This document shows positions 50,901 to 61,200 of a DNA stretch of 64,000 nucleotides, piece by piece. A program made the position numbers and the translations under genes. A model generated the notes under the pieces. That model did no database searches. It worked only from the letters and a program-made list of their open reading frames with translations, and was not told where the DNA came from. Every line of letters starts with the position of its first letter. Positions within the stretch are counted from its first letter, which is position 1. Origin of the DNA: Bryopsis sp. KO-2023 (taxonomy: Eukaryota; Chlorophyta; Ulvophyceae; Bryopsidales; Bryopsidaceae); contig BSYQ01000011.1 of assembly GCA_030272585.1 (NCBI GenBank), positions 3,348,001 to 3,412,000 of the forward strand. The letters run 5' to 3'.

Positions 50901-53367
50901 CGATGAGATCGGCGTTGTCCACCATCGCTCGCCTCTTCTTCGCCTTCCTCTGGGCCTCCGTGGCACAATCTGAGTAGTCGAGTTGGAGGAGAGTCTCGAT
51001 CTGTGGCCAAAACATCTCGGCGGAGCTCAAGGTGAAGAAGAGCGAGGGCATGTAGCCCTGGCTACCCTCGACCGGGTGCGTGAGCTGCCGAAACATCTCC
51101 TCCAGCTCGCCACGTCTATCGGACCAAAATTGCTTCGTTCCTCGTATCCTTGAACCAAAGGCAAGAATCTTCCTCATAAGGCTCGAATCACCCTCATCTA
51201 CGAGGTCCTTCAAGTCCTTCACCGTCATCTTGTTGATGTCTAGGTTCCCCTTGAGGAACACCCGTGCCGTGCAAAACGCGGCTTTGCGATCTGCGAGATT
51301 GACGACCAAGAACTTGAAGCGTGGATGCCGCGCGAAACGACGATCCGGCCATCGCATCAGATGAAGAGCGTACTCTCGCATGCCATTGACGTCGGGAAAG
51401 CCGGCCGTCGTGTAGTCGGCAGCGCCACAAGGGAAAAGGGTGGGGAACGCCATCGAAAAGAGTCCTCGGGTCATGAACTCCTTGATCGGCTCCCTCTCTC
51501 GCACCGGAAAGGGAGCCACGTTGTTCCCCTCGGCACGATCGATCGCCTCTGTGACAGATGCTCGGATCTTGTCGACCTCTCGAACTCCACGGATTGTCGT
51601 GGGTGCATGAGAGTGCATCGACACATCGCCGTCCGCCTCGTCGTCCGAATCGTGGGCGCGGAACCCGCCCTCCTCCTCAGCCTGGGCGGCCTGCCGCTCG
51701 GTGAACTCTCGCAATCCCTCGGGGCTCCCGTGCTCCGGAAGACGAGCGATAACGTCCTCGTCAATCTCAATCCCAGCATACCAGGGGTTGTTCTTCTGCA
51801 ACCAACGCAAGGCACGGAGAACAACCCCTCGTCGCACGATGTGATCCTGATGAGTCCGATCAACCCCGTGTTGTCGGACCACCACCCAAGGAAGGTCTCT
51901 CGGGTCCACCGGCAGGCGCTGAAGGGCCTCGATCGTCTCCGAGTGGTCCGCCATAAAACCAATGAAGTGACCGCTCAACCGATGCATCCCGCTCTTGTGG
52001 ATCCTCGCAATGTACATGCAAGGGTGAATACGGGCGATCAACATCTCCTCCATCTGGGTGAGGCCGGTGAGCTCGGGAGGAACGGGATCCGGCCAGAGCC
52101 CGTTCTCTTCGCTGTACGCTCGTCGATAGCGCGGATTCCTCTTGCACCTCGCACACGTGGAATCGCTGAAGTCGGCACCCGGCCCCGTCTCTCCACAACT
52201 CTGGCAAACGTTGCCGTGCCAGGTAACGGTCTGCTCCAAGTGACGCTCCCAATCGCGAATCAGCTCGTCGACGCTCGTGCGTTTGAGATTTTGCTTGTGG
52301 ATCTTTTTTCTGGTCGCCCATTCCTCTCGTTGCTTTTTCCTCTTTCGCTCGTTTTCTTTCCTCGTGTTCTCGTCGGACGCTTTCTTTTCGCTCGTGTCCG
52401 TTCTCTTTCGTTCCTCGCTCGCGTGTGTTTCACGCAATGCTTTTTTCTTTTCTTCGGACAATTTCGCTTCCCTCTCGCGCTTCAGCAAAGCACGTTTCTC
52501 CAACCTTTTTTCCTTCTCTGTTTCGGGCTTGCTCGCAATGTTTTCTTTCTCAGCATCCCTCATCTCTTTTGCTTTCTTCGCATCGCTTCGTTGCTTCCTC
52601 TTTCTTTCCCTCGCAAGGCGTTTTTTTCTTTCTTCTTTCGTTTCCGTTTCGGTTCCGGTTTCATTTTTGAGTTGGGGAGTTCTGTTTCCCACGATCGGCA
52701 CGTTAATATTCGCAAGTAATGAGGCGGGGGTGATCGCTTGGAGCTCGTTTCGCTCGTACACCCTGTCGTAGTGGTTACCTTTCGTGTTACATAATCTAAC
52801 AAACACGTTATCCATGGCGCTGGTGGTAATCAAGTGAGTGGGGAACAAAGGATTAAATTTGAATACAGGGTAGTCACGTTGGTATAATTGTATTTCAAAA
52901 GGGGTTTGGAGGAGGGTCGCGGCCGCAAAAATAGTCCACGTGCTCGCCCACGTATCGTTGGACCGCATGTTATTTATCTTTATTTTTATCTCATCGATGG
53001 TGCACCCCTCAAAAGCGGCAAAAGTCACGGGGTGCGTCGCCGCCAGGTCGCATACCAAGGTTCGTAGGGTCCCCGCACTCGTTTCGTCCCCGCTTATTTC
53101 TTTGGATATGGCGTTAAAAAAACACGCCCCGTTTGCTGAACTGTGATCGACAAAAAATTCTGCCCCTAGGGCCACGTTCATTTGCTCGTATAACGAAAAA
53201 TTTTGTCTCCCGTACGGGGAACTCGTCACTGGAGTGATCACGAAAGGATCACGAGAGATCACTCGCCTGTTTGGGATACCCAACCCCACGCACACTTGAT
53301 TCCTCCACATCCATCGAGCTTGCACGTCGGACCTTGTGAAGCTCCTCGTCTCACCCACTGACGTCAT
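47947..53367 (-). CDS. OTU-Rep-helicase protein, copy E (1,806 aa)
   Basis: Full-length minus-strand copy, with a translation identical to B, C and D and all motifs present. It points toward copy D, so the two genes converge on the satellite block between 34.9 and 46.6 kb. Identity of this copy with the + strand copies, despite opposite orientation and diverged inner flanks, argues for recent duplication or ongoing homogenisation of the unit alone. The 532-codon and 464-codon frames on the + strand here are antisense shadows. Confidence 0.95.
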   Translation of the reverse strand: MTSVGETRSFTRSDVQARWMWRNQVCVGLGIPNRRVISRDPFVITPVTSSPYGRQNFSLYEQMNVALGAEFFVDHSSANGACFFNAISKEISGDETSAGTLRTLVCDLAATHPVTFAAFEGCTIDEIKIKINNMRSNDTWASTWTIFAAATLLQTPFEIQLYQRDYPVFKFNPLFPTHLITTSAMDNVFVRLCNTKGNHYDRVYERNELQAITPASLLANINVPIVGNRTPQLKNETGTETETKEERKKRLARERKRKQRSDAKKAKEMRDAEKENIASKPETEKEKRLEKRALLKREREAKLSEEKKKALRETHASEERKRTDTSEKKASDENTRKENERKRKKQREEWATRKKIHKQNLKRTSVDELIRDWERHLEQTVTWHGNVCQSCGETGPGADFSDSTCARCKRNPRYRRAYSEENGLWPDPVPPELTGLTQMEEMLIARIHPCMYIARIHKSGMHRLSGHFIGFMADHSETIEALQRLPVDPRDLPWVVVRQHGVDRTHQDHIVRRGVVLRALRWLQKNNPWYAGIEIDEDVIARLPEHGSPEGLREFTERQAAQAEEEGGFRAHDSDDEADGDVSMHSHAPTTIRGVREVDKIRASVTEAIDRAEGNNVAPFPVREREPIKEFMTRGLFSMAFPTLFPCGAADYTTAGFPDVNGMREYALHLMRWPDRRFARHPRFKFLVVNLADRKAAFCTARVFLKGNLDINKMTVKDLKDLVDEGDSSLMRKILAFGSRIRGTKQFWSDRRGELEEMFRQLTHPVEGSQGYMPSLFFTLSSAEMFWPQIETLLQLDYSDCATEAQRKAKKRRAMVDNADLIDAYFLERSESFLKKVMVPYFGADEFWAKIEYQWRGAPHMHGFLWLPDAPNLMRSAHEEMSADTRAEVIEYFTETVGITLDMDEDFRSAPSTPHPSTRTYTSIGTSDEERARDLEELLRVQGPHVCTNSCFKSKRDRDLGRCRFRFPREVRAHAEIVEDPRQKYRLELARRPGKQQRFNQYQARPMLQGFRANIDIQPILSLTALLRYLCGYTCKAEVESGGLMAVFSEILDDACRTAEEANSISAVVKMLNRTIKEHDVCTMEAFHKLASAKLTMASRTFGVIVLDDSREITTEEGGFLRRSWMDEYKNRPDDIKECLEDFFRWYDLPRNAAPKRKMKPKIIRIFPPCRPVPRDDERFPDFCQQYLIRYKEWRDVDRDLLGGGEMTWVEAFDAFLEEQPMHRAIDLFREVSIAPEVGDDDEEEDGSEGSDDDYRQFPEDEQDDWMRALAAHPQFARPMMEASDHDWHASAAQYDVPTMRTFIQDVRRDGPLPRDRDHLDRDQLVDSQRLAYDIIVEHARSDDPPPLRMIVEGTAGTGKSALIHAVVAAIEREHGEGSVVVAAPTGCAAFNVGGCTLHSLLMLPVGSRCKDLKGNALSLLQERLRGVRYLIIDEKSMIGASTFASIDSRGRQAFPEHADQLFGGLSIVIEGDFGQLPPVSDAEMFDRGQRPKADRLRGFAAYRQFRVVVRLTAIMRQAGQDQVAFRDILMRLRRGCPTDSDIDALMARNLRTLSVDDRQAFSDALYLCATNAQAESHNNDRLVALDQPTAMIRAEDLRVPRGLDVEDATNLPSTLRLCKGARVMLRANPWTEAGLINGAMGFVHDIVYTSTTPPALPDAVLVRFDDYRGPSFLEGVEGVVPIVPITRDVRTSATRASGERKMLPLMPAWAISIHKSQGKGLDRVLVDLGTKEFAAGITFVAVSRSFTYEGLAFDPPITRGRIRSLAKLKKLGPRLAEFARLEGLAEQTRTLYDAEGIEGVLRYIQ

Positions 53368-56014
53368 CTATACAAATATTCGAAAAAACAAACGAATTCA
53401 TTGAAATTCCGTGAATAGAGAGAAGATTCAAGGGGTTTCTTGGGCTGATTTTTCATGCGAAACACCCACGATAGTCAATGCCTCAAAAAATCATTTATTT
53501 GCACTCCATTAGGCTTATACAATAGCTTTCTTTTGTTTTATACAATATTTGGGTGGCCGAATCCCTCCCGACGTCCGGAAGTCGTCAAAGGACGATCGAC
53601 CTAAAGTTTTTCCTTTAAAACGTGACAAAATAGTATGTAGTGGCTTCCCCTCGACTCCACGTTTCCAACGCGCTTTGTTTCGTCGGAAACGACACGGTAT
53701 AAGAGAAGTTATGAGGAAAAACATAAAGAATCTCAACAGGAGGGAGATCTTTTCGGCGACGAAGTTGGTTTCTCCCAAAAAAGAACGCGAACAAGGTGGA
53801 ACCAAGCCAGAAAAAGGAAAACAAAGAAGAATAGGGAGAGGTTTCCCTAAAACCTTTTCTGTCGACCCCTACATGTTTGAATTTCCAGGAAATAAGCCTT
53901 CAGGAGGTGTGGGAGTCGAACCCACTTCACCCTCCTTCTTCTCTCACCTTGTTCGCGTTCTCAACACGCCTGCGTCGTCGCGTACGTCGTCGCTCGTCGC
54001 CTTTTTTTCCTTCCTCGACTTTCCTTGCTCGATCTTCGTGGATCGTCGATGGTTACGCGAGAATCGGAAGTCGTCAATGACAGGGACGGGATGAGAGTCA
54101 CATCACTCTTCCAGGTACGTCATCCTTGAGGACTTCGATTTCGCTTCACGGTTTTGGTGGGGTGGAATGGTGGGGGGGATCCGCGAGAACACTTTCTCGA
54201 GATATCGACATGGACTCGCTGCGTGTTGACGATACGGCCGACGGCGGCAGAGACGACCGGAAACACGAGAAACCAGAGCTTACTCGTGTGAGGAGGGTAT
54301 TCGCCAGGAGACGAAAGAAACGCAGGTGAGTGAACGTGAAATAATGCTCACAGCGGGTTCCAGGTTGGGTTCGACTCCCAAGTGAGACCACAAACGTAAA
54401 GAGGGAAGGAACTCTTGCAGTAAACGTAGTGCTAGCTTCCTCTGAACCATTTGCAGGCGTGAGGGGCAGCCCATCCACAACTCTGGCTTCTGTCAAACTT
54501 CCTGGTATCCATCATTGACAGCTTTTTACGTTGAATTCAGTCGAAGTAAAAACACCGTCAGCAAACAGATCGGTTGGGAAGGGCCTGTTTTTTTTTTGTT
54601 TTTTTTTTGGAAAGGATAGGTCATTTGCTGTGGTTCCTGGGAAGTGGAAAGGGGGAAGGGAAGAGTTGTTTTTTTTCGATTGAATGGAATGGAAGGGTAT
54701 TTTTTTTGCTAAGCAAAGGGAAAGAGAAGGGCCAGGTGTTCTTTTCAATGGGAAAGGGAAGGGCCTGTTTTTTTTTTGTTTTTTTTTTGGAAAGGATAGG
54801 TCGTTTGCTGTGGTTCCTGGGAAGTGAAAAGGGGGAAGGGAAGAGTTGTTTTTTTTCGATTGAATGGAATGGAAGGGTATTTTTTTTGAGACGGAGCAAA
54901 GGGAAAGAGAAGGGCCAGGTGTTCTTTTCAATGGGAAAGGGAAGGGCCTGGTTTTTTGTTGCTTGTTTCAAGGGGAAGGGAATCGCCCAGTTTTTTTTCT
55001 ATGTTTTCAAGTAAGGGAAGGGAGCAGAGTAGAGCAAGGGAAGGGAGCAAAGGCTTCCTTTTCCCTGTTTCAAGGGGAGGGATAGGCCAGTTTTTATTTT
55101 TTTGAAGGGGAAAGGGAGGGGGGGGGGTCTCTTTTTTATAAGGGAGAAGGGAAGGACCAGTTTTATTTTATATTTGTTGCAGTGTTCTTTCAAGGGAAGG
55201 GAAAAGGAGGGGAGAGGAGAAGAGAGGCTTGTTTTCCTTGTTTGAAGAAAAGGAAAAAGGAAGTGCCAGTTTTTTTCAAGGGGGATGGGAAGGGAGAGAG
55301 TGGTTTTTTTTGGGTTGCTTCAAGGGGAGGGGAACGGCCCAGTTGTTTTTTTCTATTTCTGTAAGGGAAGGGAAGCAAGGCTCAGTTGTTTTTTCGATCA
55401 CGATCACCGAAAGCGCGTCGCACTGCGCGCAGCGCCTTTTCCCAAGGCGCTCTTTTTCGCTGTTTTTTCCTGTTTTTTCCTTTTTTTCCAACTCCGAGCG
55501 AGCCAGACCTGGGCGAGGGCGCCGCGCGCAGCGCACAGCACCCTCGCCCATCACACCTTTTAATTCAACAGGTCGCTGCGCGCTGCGCAGCTCCCTCGCC
55601 CATCACTTTTTTTAATTTGATAGGTCGCTGCGCTGCCCCCAGCGACCTCGCCCATCACCTTTTAAAAAGAGCGAGCTGCGCAGCGCGCAGCTCCCTCGCC
55701 CTTTCCTTTTCGATGGTGCCGCGCCGCGCTTCGCGCAGCGCCTCCCCCCCTCGTTCTCCGCCAGTTCGCTGCGCTTCGCGCAGCGCCCTGGAAACCACCC
55801 AAGTCGCGCGAGTCGGACCTGCGCTCCGCGCAGTTTCGCTGCAGCTGCGCGCCGGTCCGCCATGCGAGCAGCGTCGACCGACATGGCGCCTCGAAAATCA
55901 GACATGCGAGCGCGGAGCGTGACCGGCTACGCAGGGAAAATCGCCCTCAGGGCTAGTACCCTGCGGGGACAAAATCGTTGATCCAAGGAAAATCTTCATT
56001 ACATTCGATTTCCC
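53368..56014 (-). other. 5' region of unit E
   Basis: Reverse complement of the unit D 5' region. TATA-like box 53536-53542, T-arm hairpins 53902-53936 (minus) and 54347-54386 (plus), purine-rich strand of the polypyrimidine block 54569-55394, then GC satellite and leader to 56014. No gene was found. Confidence 0.65.
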
Positions 56015-57008
56015 AATTAACCGGTCCGTCTTTTTAGCGGCGACGGAGAGAGGAAAATCGAACGTCACAGTTTTTCGTTTTTTTTTGGTTTTTTTTTTCG
56101 AACTCCAAGCGAACGAACTCCCAGCGAACGAACTCCCAGCGAATCAGAAAATGCAAGTTCCATTCGATTTCCCTTTTTCCATTATGTAACCCCTTTTTCG
56201 TTTTCTTTTTTTTTTTTCGAACTTCTAGCGAACCAGACCTGGGCGAGGGCGCAGCGCGCAGCACCCTCGCCCCTCACACTTTCTAATTCGACAGGTCGCT
56301 GCGCAGCGCGCAGCTCCCTGAGCGATCACACTTTCTAATTCGAAAGGTCGCTGCGCGCTGCGCAGCTCCCTCGCCCCTCACACCTTTCAATTGAACAAGT
56401 CGCTGCGCAGCGCGCAGCTCCCTCGCCCATCACACCTGTCGATTCGACAGGTCGCTGCGCAGCGCGCAGCTCCCTCGCCCATCACACCTGCGCCCATCAA
56501 ACCTGTAAATTTGACAGGTCGCTGCGCGCTGCGCAGCTCCCTCGCCCATCACCCCTGTCGATCTGACAGGTCGCTGCGCAGCGCGCAGCTCCCTCGCCCT
56601 TTCGTTTTCGACTTTACTTCACTTTCCCTTTTCTTTTCGCTTCGCGCAGCGCCCTGGAAAACTCGCAAAGTCGTGGGAGTCGGACCTGCGCTCCGCGCAT
56701 GTCCGCCATGCGAGCGGCGTCGACCGACATGGCGCCTCGAAAATCAGACATGCGAGCTCGGAGCGTGACCGGCGACGCAGGGACATTTCGATCGGGGGCC
56801 AGAGCCTCGACAAACTCCTCGCGATCGGGATTCAATAGAGAAAAATCTTCATTACATTACGATTTTCCAATTAACCGGTCTGTCTCATCGCTTTGACAGA
56901 GAGAGGAAAATCGAACGTCACAGTTTTCGTTTTTTTTTTTTTTTTTTTTTTCGAACTCCCAGCGAACGAACTCCTTGCGAACCACAAGCTGTGAGTTACA
57001 TTCATTTC
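56015..57008 (-). repeat. Satellite spacer between units E and F
   Basis: Minus-strand composite repeat: hairpin with altered loop, GTTCGCTGGGA repeats, A-tract blocks, GC-core monomers (56250-56600), the MSDFRGAM-type segment, a type-II leader and a second hairpin (CGATTTTCC 56860-56868, GGAAAATCG 56905-56913, inner CTGTC/GACAG). It is the empty-site paralogue of 44.2-45.5 kb. Unit F's tail begins at about 57009, joined to an A-tract block, not to a hairpin. No gene. Confidence 0.6.
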
Positions 57009-58261
57009 CGACACACGAACCTGTGACACGAATGAGCACGTGAAAATAACATGGGAAGGACCATTCTTACAACGGATTACAGCGAAATAACCAGCCTTCG
57101 CAACATCTGTGCATAATCTGAACTTCACTGAACTCACATCACAATTATTATTATGTTTTTTCCCATCCATATATTCGAACCAAACGTTATTCTTTTCTTG
57201 TGTTGTTTTGTATTTTTTCTTTCTCATTTTCCTTTTTTTTTTTTTTTTTTTCAAACCGAACGTTATTCTTTTGTTATTTTTATTTTTATTTTTATTTTCA
57301 AGTTTTTCAAGTTTTTCTCCGATTTTTATTCCCAAACCGAACATTATTATGTTCTTTGTTTTCTCTAATCCCAATATCTAAACCCTAAAATTATTTTCTT
57401 TTATCCTCATGATTTTTTTTTATGATCCCTAAATCCGGTGTTAAACAATTTTTTTTTTCTTTTTTTCTTTTTTTTTTCTGGACCTTACAACAGTCCATAT
57501 TTAGTTCCCTCCTAAAGATACCTTGTACGATCCGCATAGAAACTTTAACTCTTTTTTTTACCGGGTAACAATCCCTCCGTTCTCTGTCTCTCTTGCATTA
57601 ATCTTTTCCGTCTTTTTTTTTCAACAATGAAAGCAAAACTTCCACTCGAGCGAAGCGTAATCTCAATAGAATCGAGAGAGTGCACATCACCATAGCAATC
57701 AGCAAAGGCCATAGAGAGGAGCCGTACCCAACGGATGCGGGGAAACATCCAATAATCCAAACGGTCGGGGCAAACCGTGACTCGTGTGGGGGGCGACACA
57801 CGTAATGCGCGGGGGAACGCAAAAAAAAACGGGTTGCTGATTGCTTATAGCTCAGAGAACTCCCAAGAAACTTAAAGAGAATAGCATCATCCGAGAGGGT
57901 AGAACCGACATGAAAGCAAACGAACTATGCGGAGGTATCGAAATCTACAAAAAGAAAATCCATCGGATCGAGGATACTGCAAATAACGAAGAAAAAAGGA
58001 AAAAAACAAAACGTGTGATACATAGAATCGGCACAAAAAAACGGCACAAGGGAGAATCTTCGTTAGGTGATCGTCTATTGGATCAATCCTACGTAGAAAA
58101 CTCAGAAACAACATCGAAGACACACAAATTTAAAACAAGACGTCATAAAACATGCTCACAATCAAAGAGGAACATATAAAAGAAAAATACGAACAAAAAC
58201 AGAAAAAAGAATACTCGAACCAAAGGACAACAATATGGTCCTCACAAATGAATGAAAAAAA
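57009..58261 (-). other. 3' tail of unit F
   Basis: Distal part (57009-57600) altered by many small insertions and deletions; its A-tract is broken into several runs near 57450-57480. The proximal part (57640-58261) is nearly identical to E, with the small antisense frame 57910-58179 retained. No other gene. Confidence 0.65.
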
Positions 58262-61200
58262 CTACTGAATATATCGAAGCACTCCCTCAATACCCTCAGC
58301 GTCATACAAGGTCCTCGTCTGCTCCGCAAGACCCTCCAACCTCGCAAACTCCGCCAACCGCGGACCAAGCTTCTTCAGCTTGGCAAGGGATCGGATCCGA
58401 CCGCGAGTGATGGGCGGATCGAAGGCGAGACCCTCATAGGTGAAGGATCGGCTAATGGCAACGAAAGTGATGCCCGTCGCAAACTCCTTGGTCCCGAGGT
58501 CCACCAACACCCTATCAAGTCCCTTGCCTTGGGACTTGTGGATGGAGATGGCCCAAGCCGGGATCAGAGGAAGCATCTTCCTCTGACCGGTCCCACCCGT
58601 CCCTGATCCTTGAACATCCCGAGTGATGGGGGTGATAGGAACCACCCCCTCGACCCCCTCCAGGAAGCTCGGTCCTCGGTAGTCGTCGAACTGAACCAAG
58701 ATGGCATCCGGCAACTCGGGAGGGGTCGTCGACGTGTAGACGATGTCATGAACCGTACCCATGGCGCCATTGATGAGGCCTGCCTCGGTCCACGGGTTGG
58801 TTCGCAACATCACCCTCGCTCCCTTGCACAAGCGTAAGGTGGATGGGAGACTCGTCGACTCCTCCACGTCGATGCCCCTAGGCACTCGCAAATCCTCCGC
58901 CCTGATCACCGCTGTGGGCTGATCCAACGCGACAAGCCGATCGTTGTTGTGGCTCTCGGCTTGGGCGTTCAGCGCACACAGATACAAGGCATCTGAGAAG
59001 GAGTCCCTGTCCTCCTCGGAAAGAGTGCAAAGATTGCGAGCCATCAAGGCGTCGATGTCCGAATCCGTGGGGCATCCTTGTCGAAGCCTCATCAGAATGT
59101 CTCGGAAGGCTACCTGATCCTCCCCTGCCTGTCGCATGACGGCGGTGAGACGAACCACCACTCTGAACTGGCGGTAGGCGGCAAAGCCGCGCAAGCGATC
59201 CGCCTTGGGCCTCTGCCCACGATCAAACAACTCGGCATCCATGACGGGAGGGAGCTGTCCAAAATCCCCCTCGATGATGATCGACAATCCCCCGAACAAC
59301 TGATCGGCGCGCTCCGGGAATGCCTGCCTACACCGGGAGTCGATCGCCGCAAACAACGACGCTCCGATCATTGATTTCTCATCGATGATGAGATATCGAA
59401 CGCCTCTCAACCTGTCCTGCAGAAGGCTCAAGGTGTTGCCCTTGAGGTCCTTGCACCTCGAGCCTACGGGCAACATCAACAGAGAATGAAGGGTGCAACC
59501 GCCGACGTTGAAGGCGGCACAACCTGTCGGAGCGGCAACCACGACCGAACCCTCCCCATGCTCTCTCTCGATCGCGGCAACGACGGCATGAATCAGGGCA
59601 CTCTTGCCCGTGCCGGCGGTCCCCTCGACGATCATGCGCAAGGGAGGAGGGTCGTCGGAACGAGCATGCTCCATGATGATGTCGTATGCGAGCTGTTGGC
59701 TCTCCACGAGCTGATCACGATCGAGGTGGTCACGATCCCTGGGCAAAGGGCCGTCCCGTCTCGAGTCCTGGACGAACCCACGCATGGCCGGGACGTCGTA
59801 CTGAGCCGAGCTCGCGTGCCAGTCGTGCTCGGAAGTCTCCATCGCGGGTCGGACGAACTGCGGATGGGCGGCCAAAGCTCGCATCCAATCATCCCGCTCA
59901 TCCTCGGGGAACTGTCGGTAGTCGTCGTCGCTCCCCTCAGAGCCATCCTCCTCAACCTCCTCATCCCCCACCTCGGGAGCGATGGAAACCTCTCTGAACA
60001 AATCGATTGCCCTGTGCATGGGCTCCTGCTCGAGGAACGCATCGAACGCCTCAACCCAAGTCAAGTGGCCTCCACCAAGCAAATCCCGATCCACGTCTCT
60101 CCACACCTTGTAGCGGATCAAGTATTGCTGACAAAAGTCGGGGAAGTGCTCGTCGTCCCGCGTCACCGGTCGGCATGCTGGAAAGATCCTCATGATCTTC
60201 GCCTTCCTTCTGCGCCTCGGAGGGGCGTTCCTCGGAAGGTCGTACCATCGAAAAAAGTCCTCTAAGCACTCGTCGATGCCGTCTGGACGGTTCCTGTACT
60301 CGTCCATCCACGAACGTCGGAGCAAACCGCCCTCCTCGGCGGTGATCTCTCTCGAGTTGTCAATCCCCACGGAACCAAAAGTCCTGGAGGCCATCGTCAG
60401 CTTGGCCGAAGCAAGCTTGTGGAAGGCCTCCATCGTGCATACGTCGTGCTCCTTGATGGTCCGGTTCAGCATCTTAATGACGGCCGAAATGCAGTCGGCT
60501 TCCTCCGCGGTGCGGCACGCGTCGTCGAGCACTTCGGCGAACATCGCTGTCAAGCCACCGCTCTCGGCCTCGGCCTTGCACGTGTATCCGCACAGGTATC
60601 TTAAGAGGGCCGTCAACGACAAAATTGGTTGGATGTCGACGTTTGCCCTGAAGCCCTGCAACATCGGCCGCGCCTGGTACTGGTTGAATCGTTGCTGCTT
60701 GCCAGGCCGCCTTGCGAGCTCGAGTTTGTACTTTTGCTTCGGGTCCTCCACGATCTCCGCTTGCTCGCGCACGTCTCTCGGGAACTTGAACCGACACCTG
60801 CTCAAGTCCCTGTCCCTCTTGGACTTGAAGCAGCTGTTGGTGCAGGTATGGGGTCCCTGGACCCTCAGCAGCTCCTCCAAGTCCCTCGCGCGGTCCTCAT
60901 CGCTCGTGCCGATCGACGCGTACGTCCTCGTCGATGGGTGGGGCGTGGACGGATCGCTCCTGAAATCCTCGTCCATCTCCACCGTGATGCCCACCGTGTC
61001 GGTGAAGTACTGCAGCACCTCGGCCCTCACGTCGGCGTCCATCTCCTCTTTCCCGCTCTGCATAAGGTTCGGTGCGTCCGGCAACCACAAGAACCCATGC
61101 ATGTGGGGAGCCCCTCGCCACTGGTACTCGATCTTGGCCCAATATTCGTCGGCGCCGAAGTAAGGCACCATCACCATCTTCAGGAACGACTCGGCTCGCT

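Larger units (their letters stand above)
46650..56014 (-). mobile_element. Helitron-like unit E, complete, inverted
   Basis: 9,365 bp, the reverse complement of unit D (coordinates sum to 81,549). It shares the A27 tract (47136-47162) and the ATCGTAATG hairpin variant with the D neighbourhood. On its 5' side it ends in a hairpin whose loop is altered to CTAAAAAGACGG. A satellite block separates it from unit F. Confidence 0.8.
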
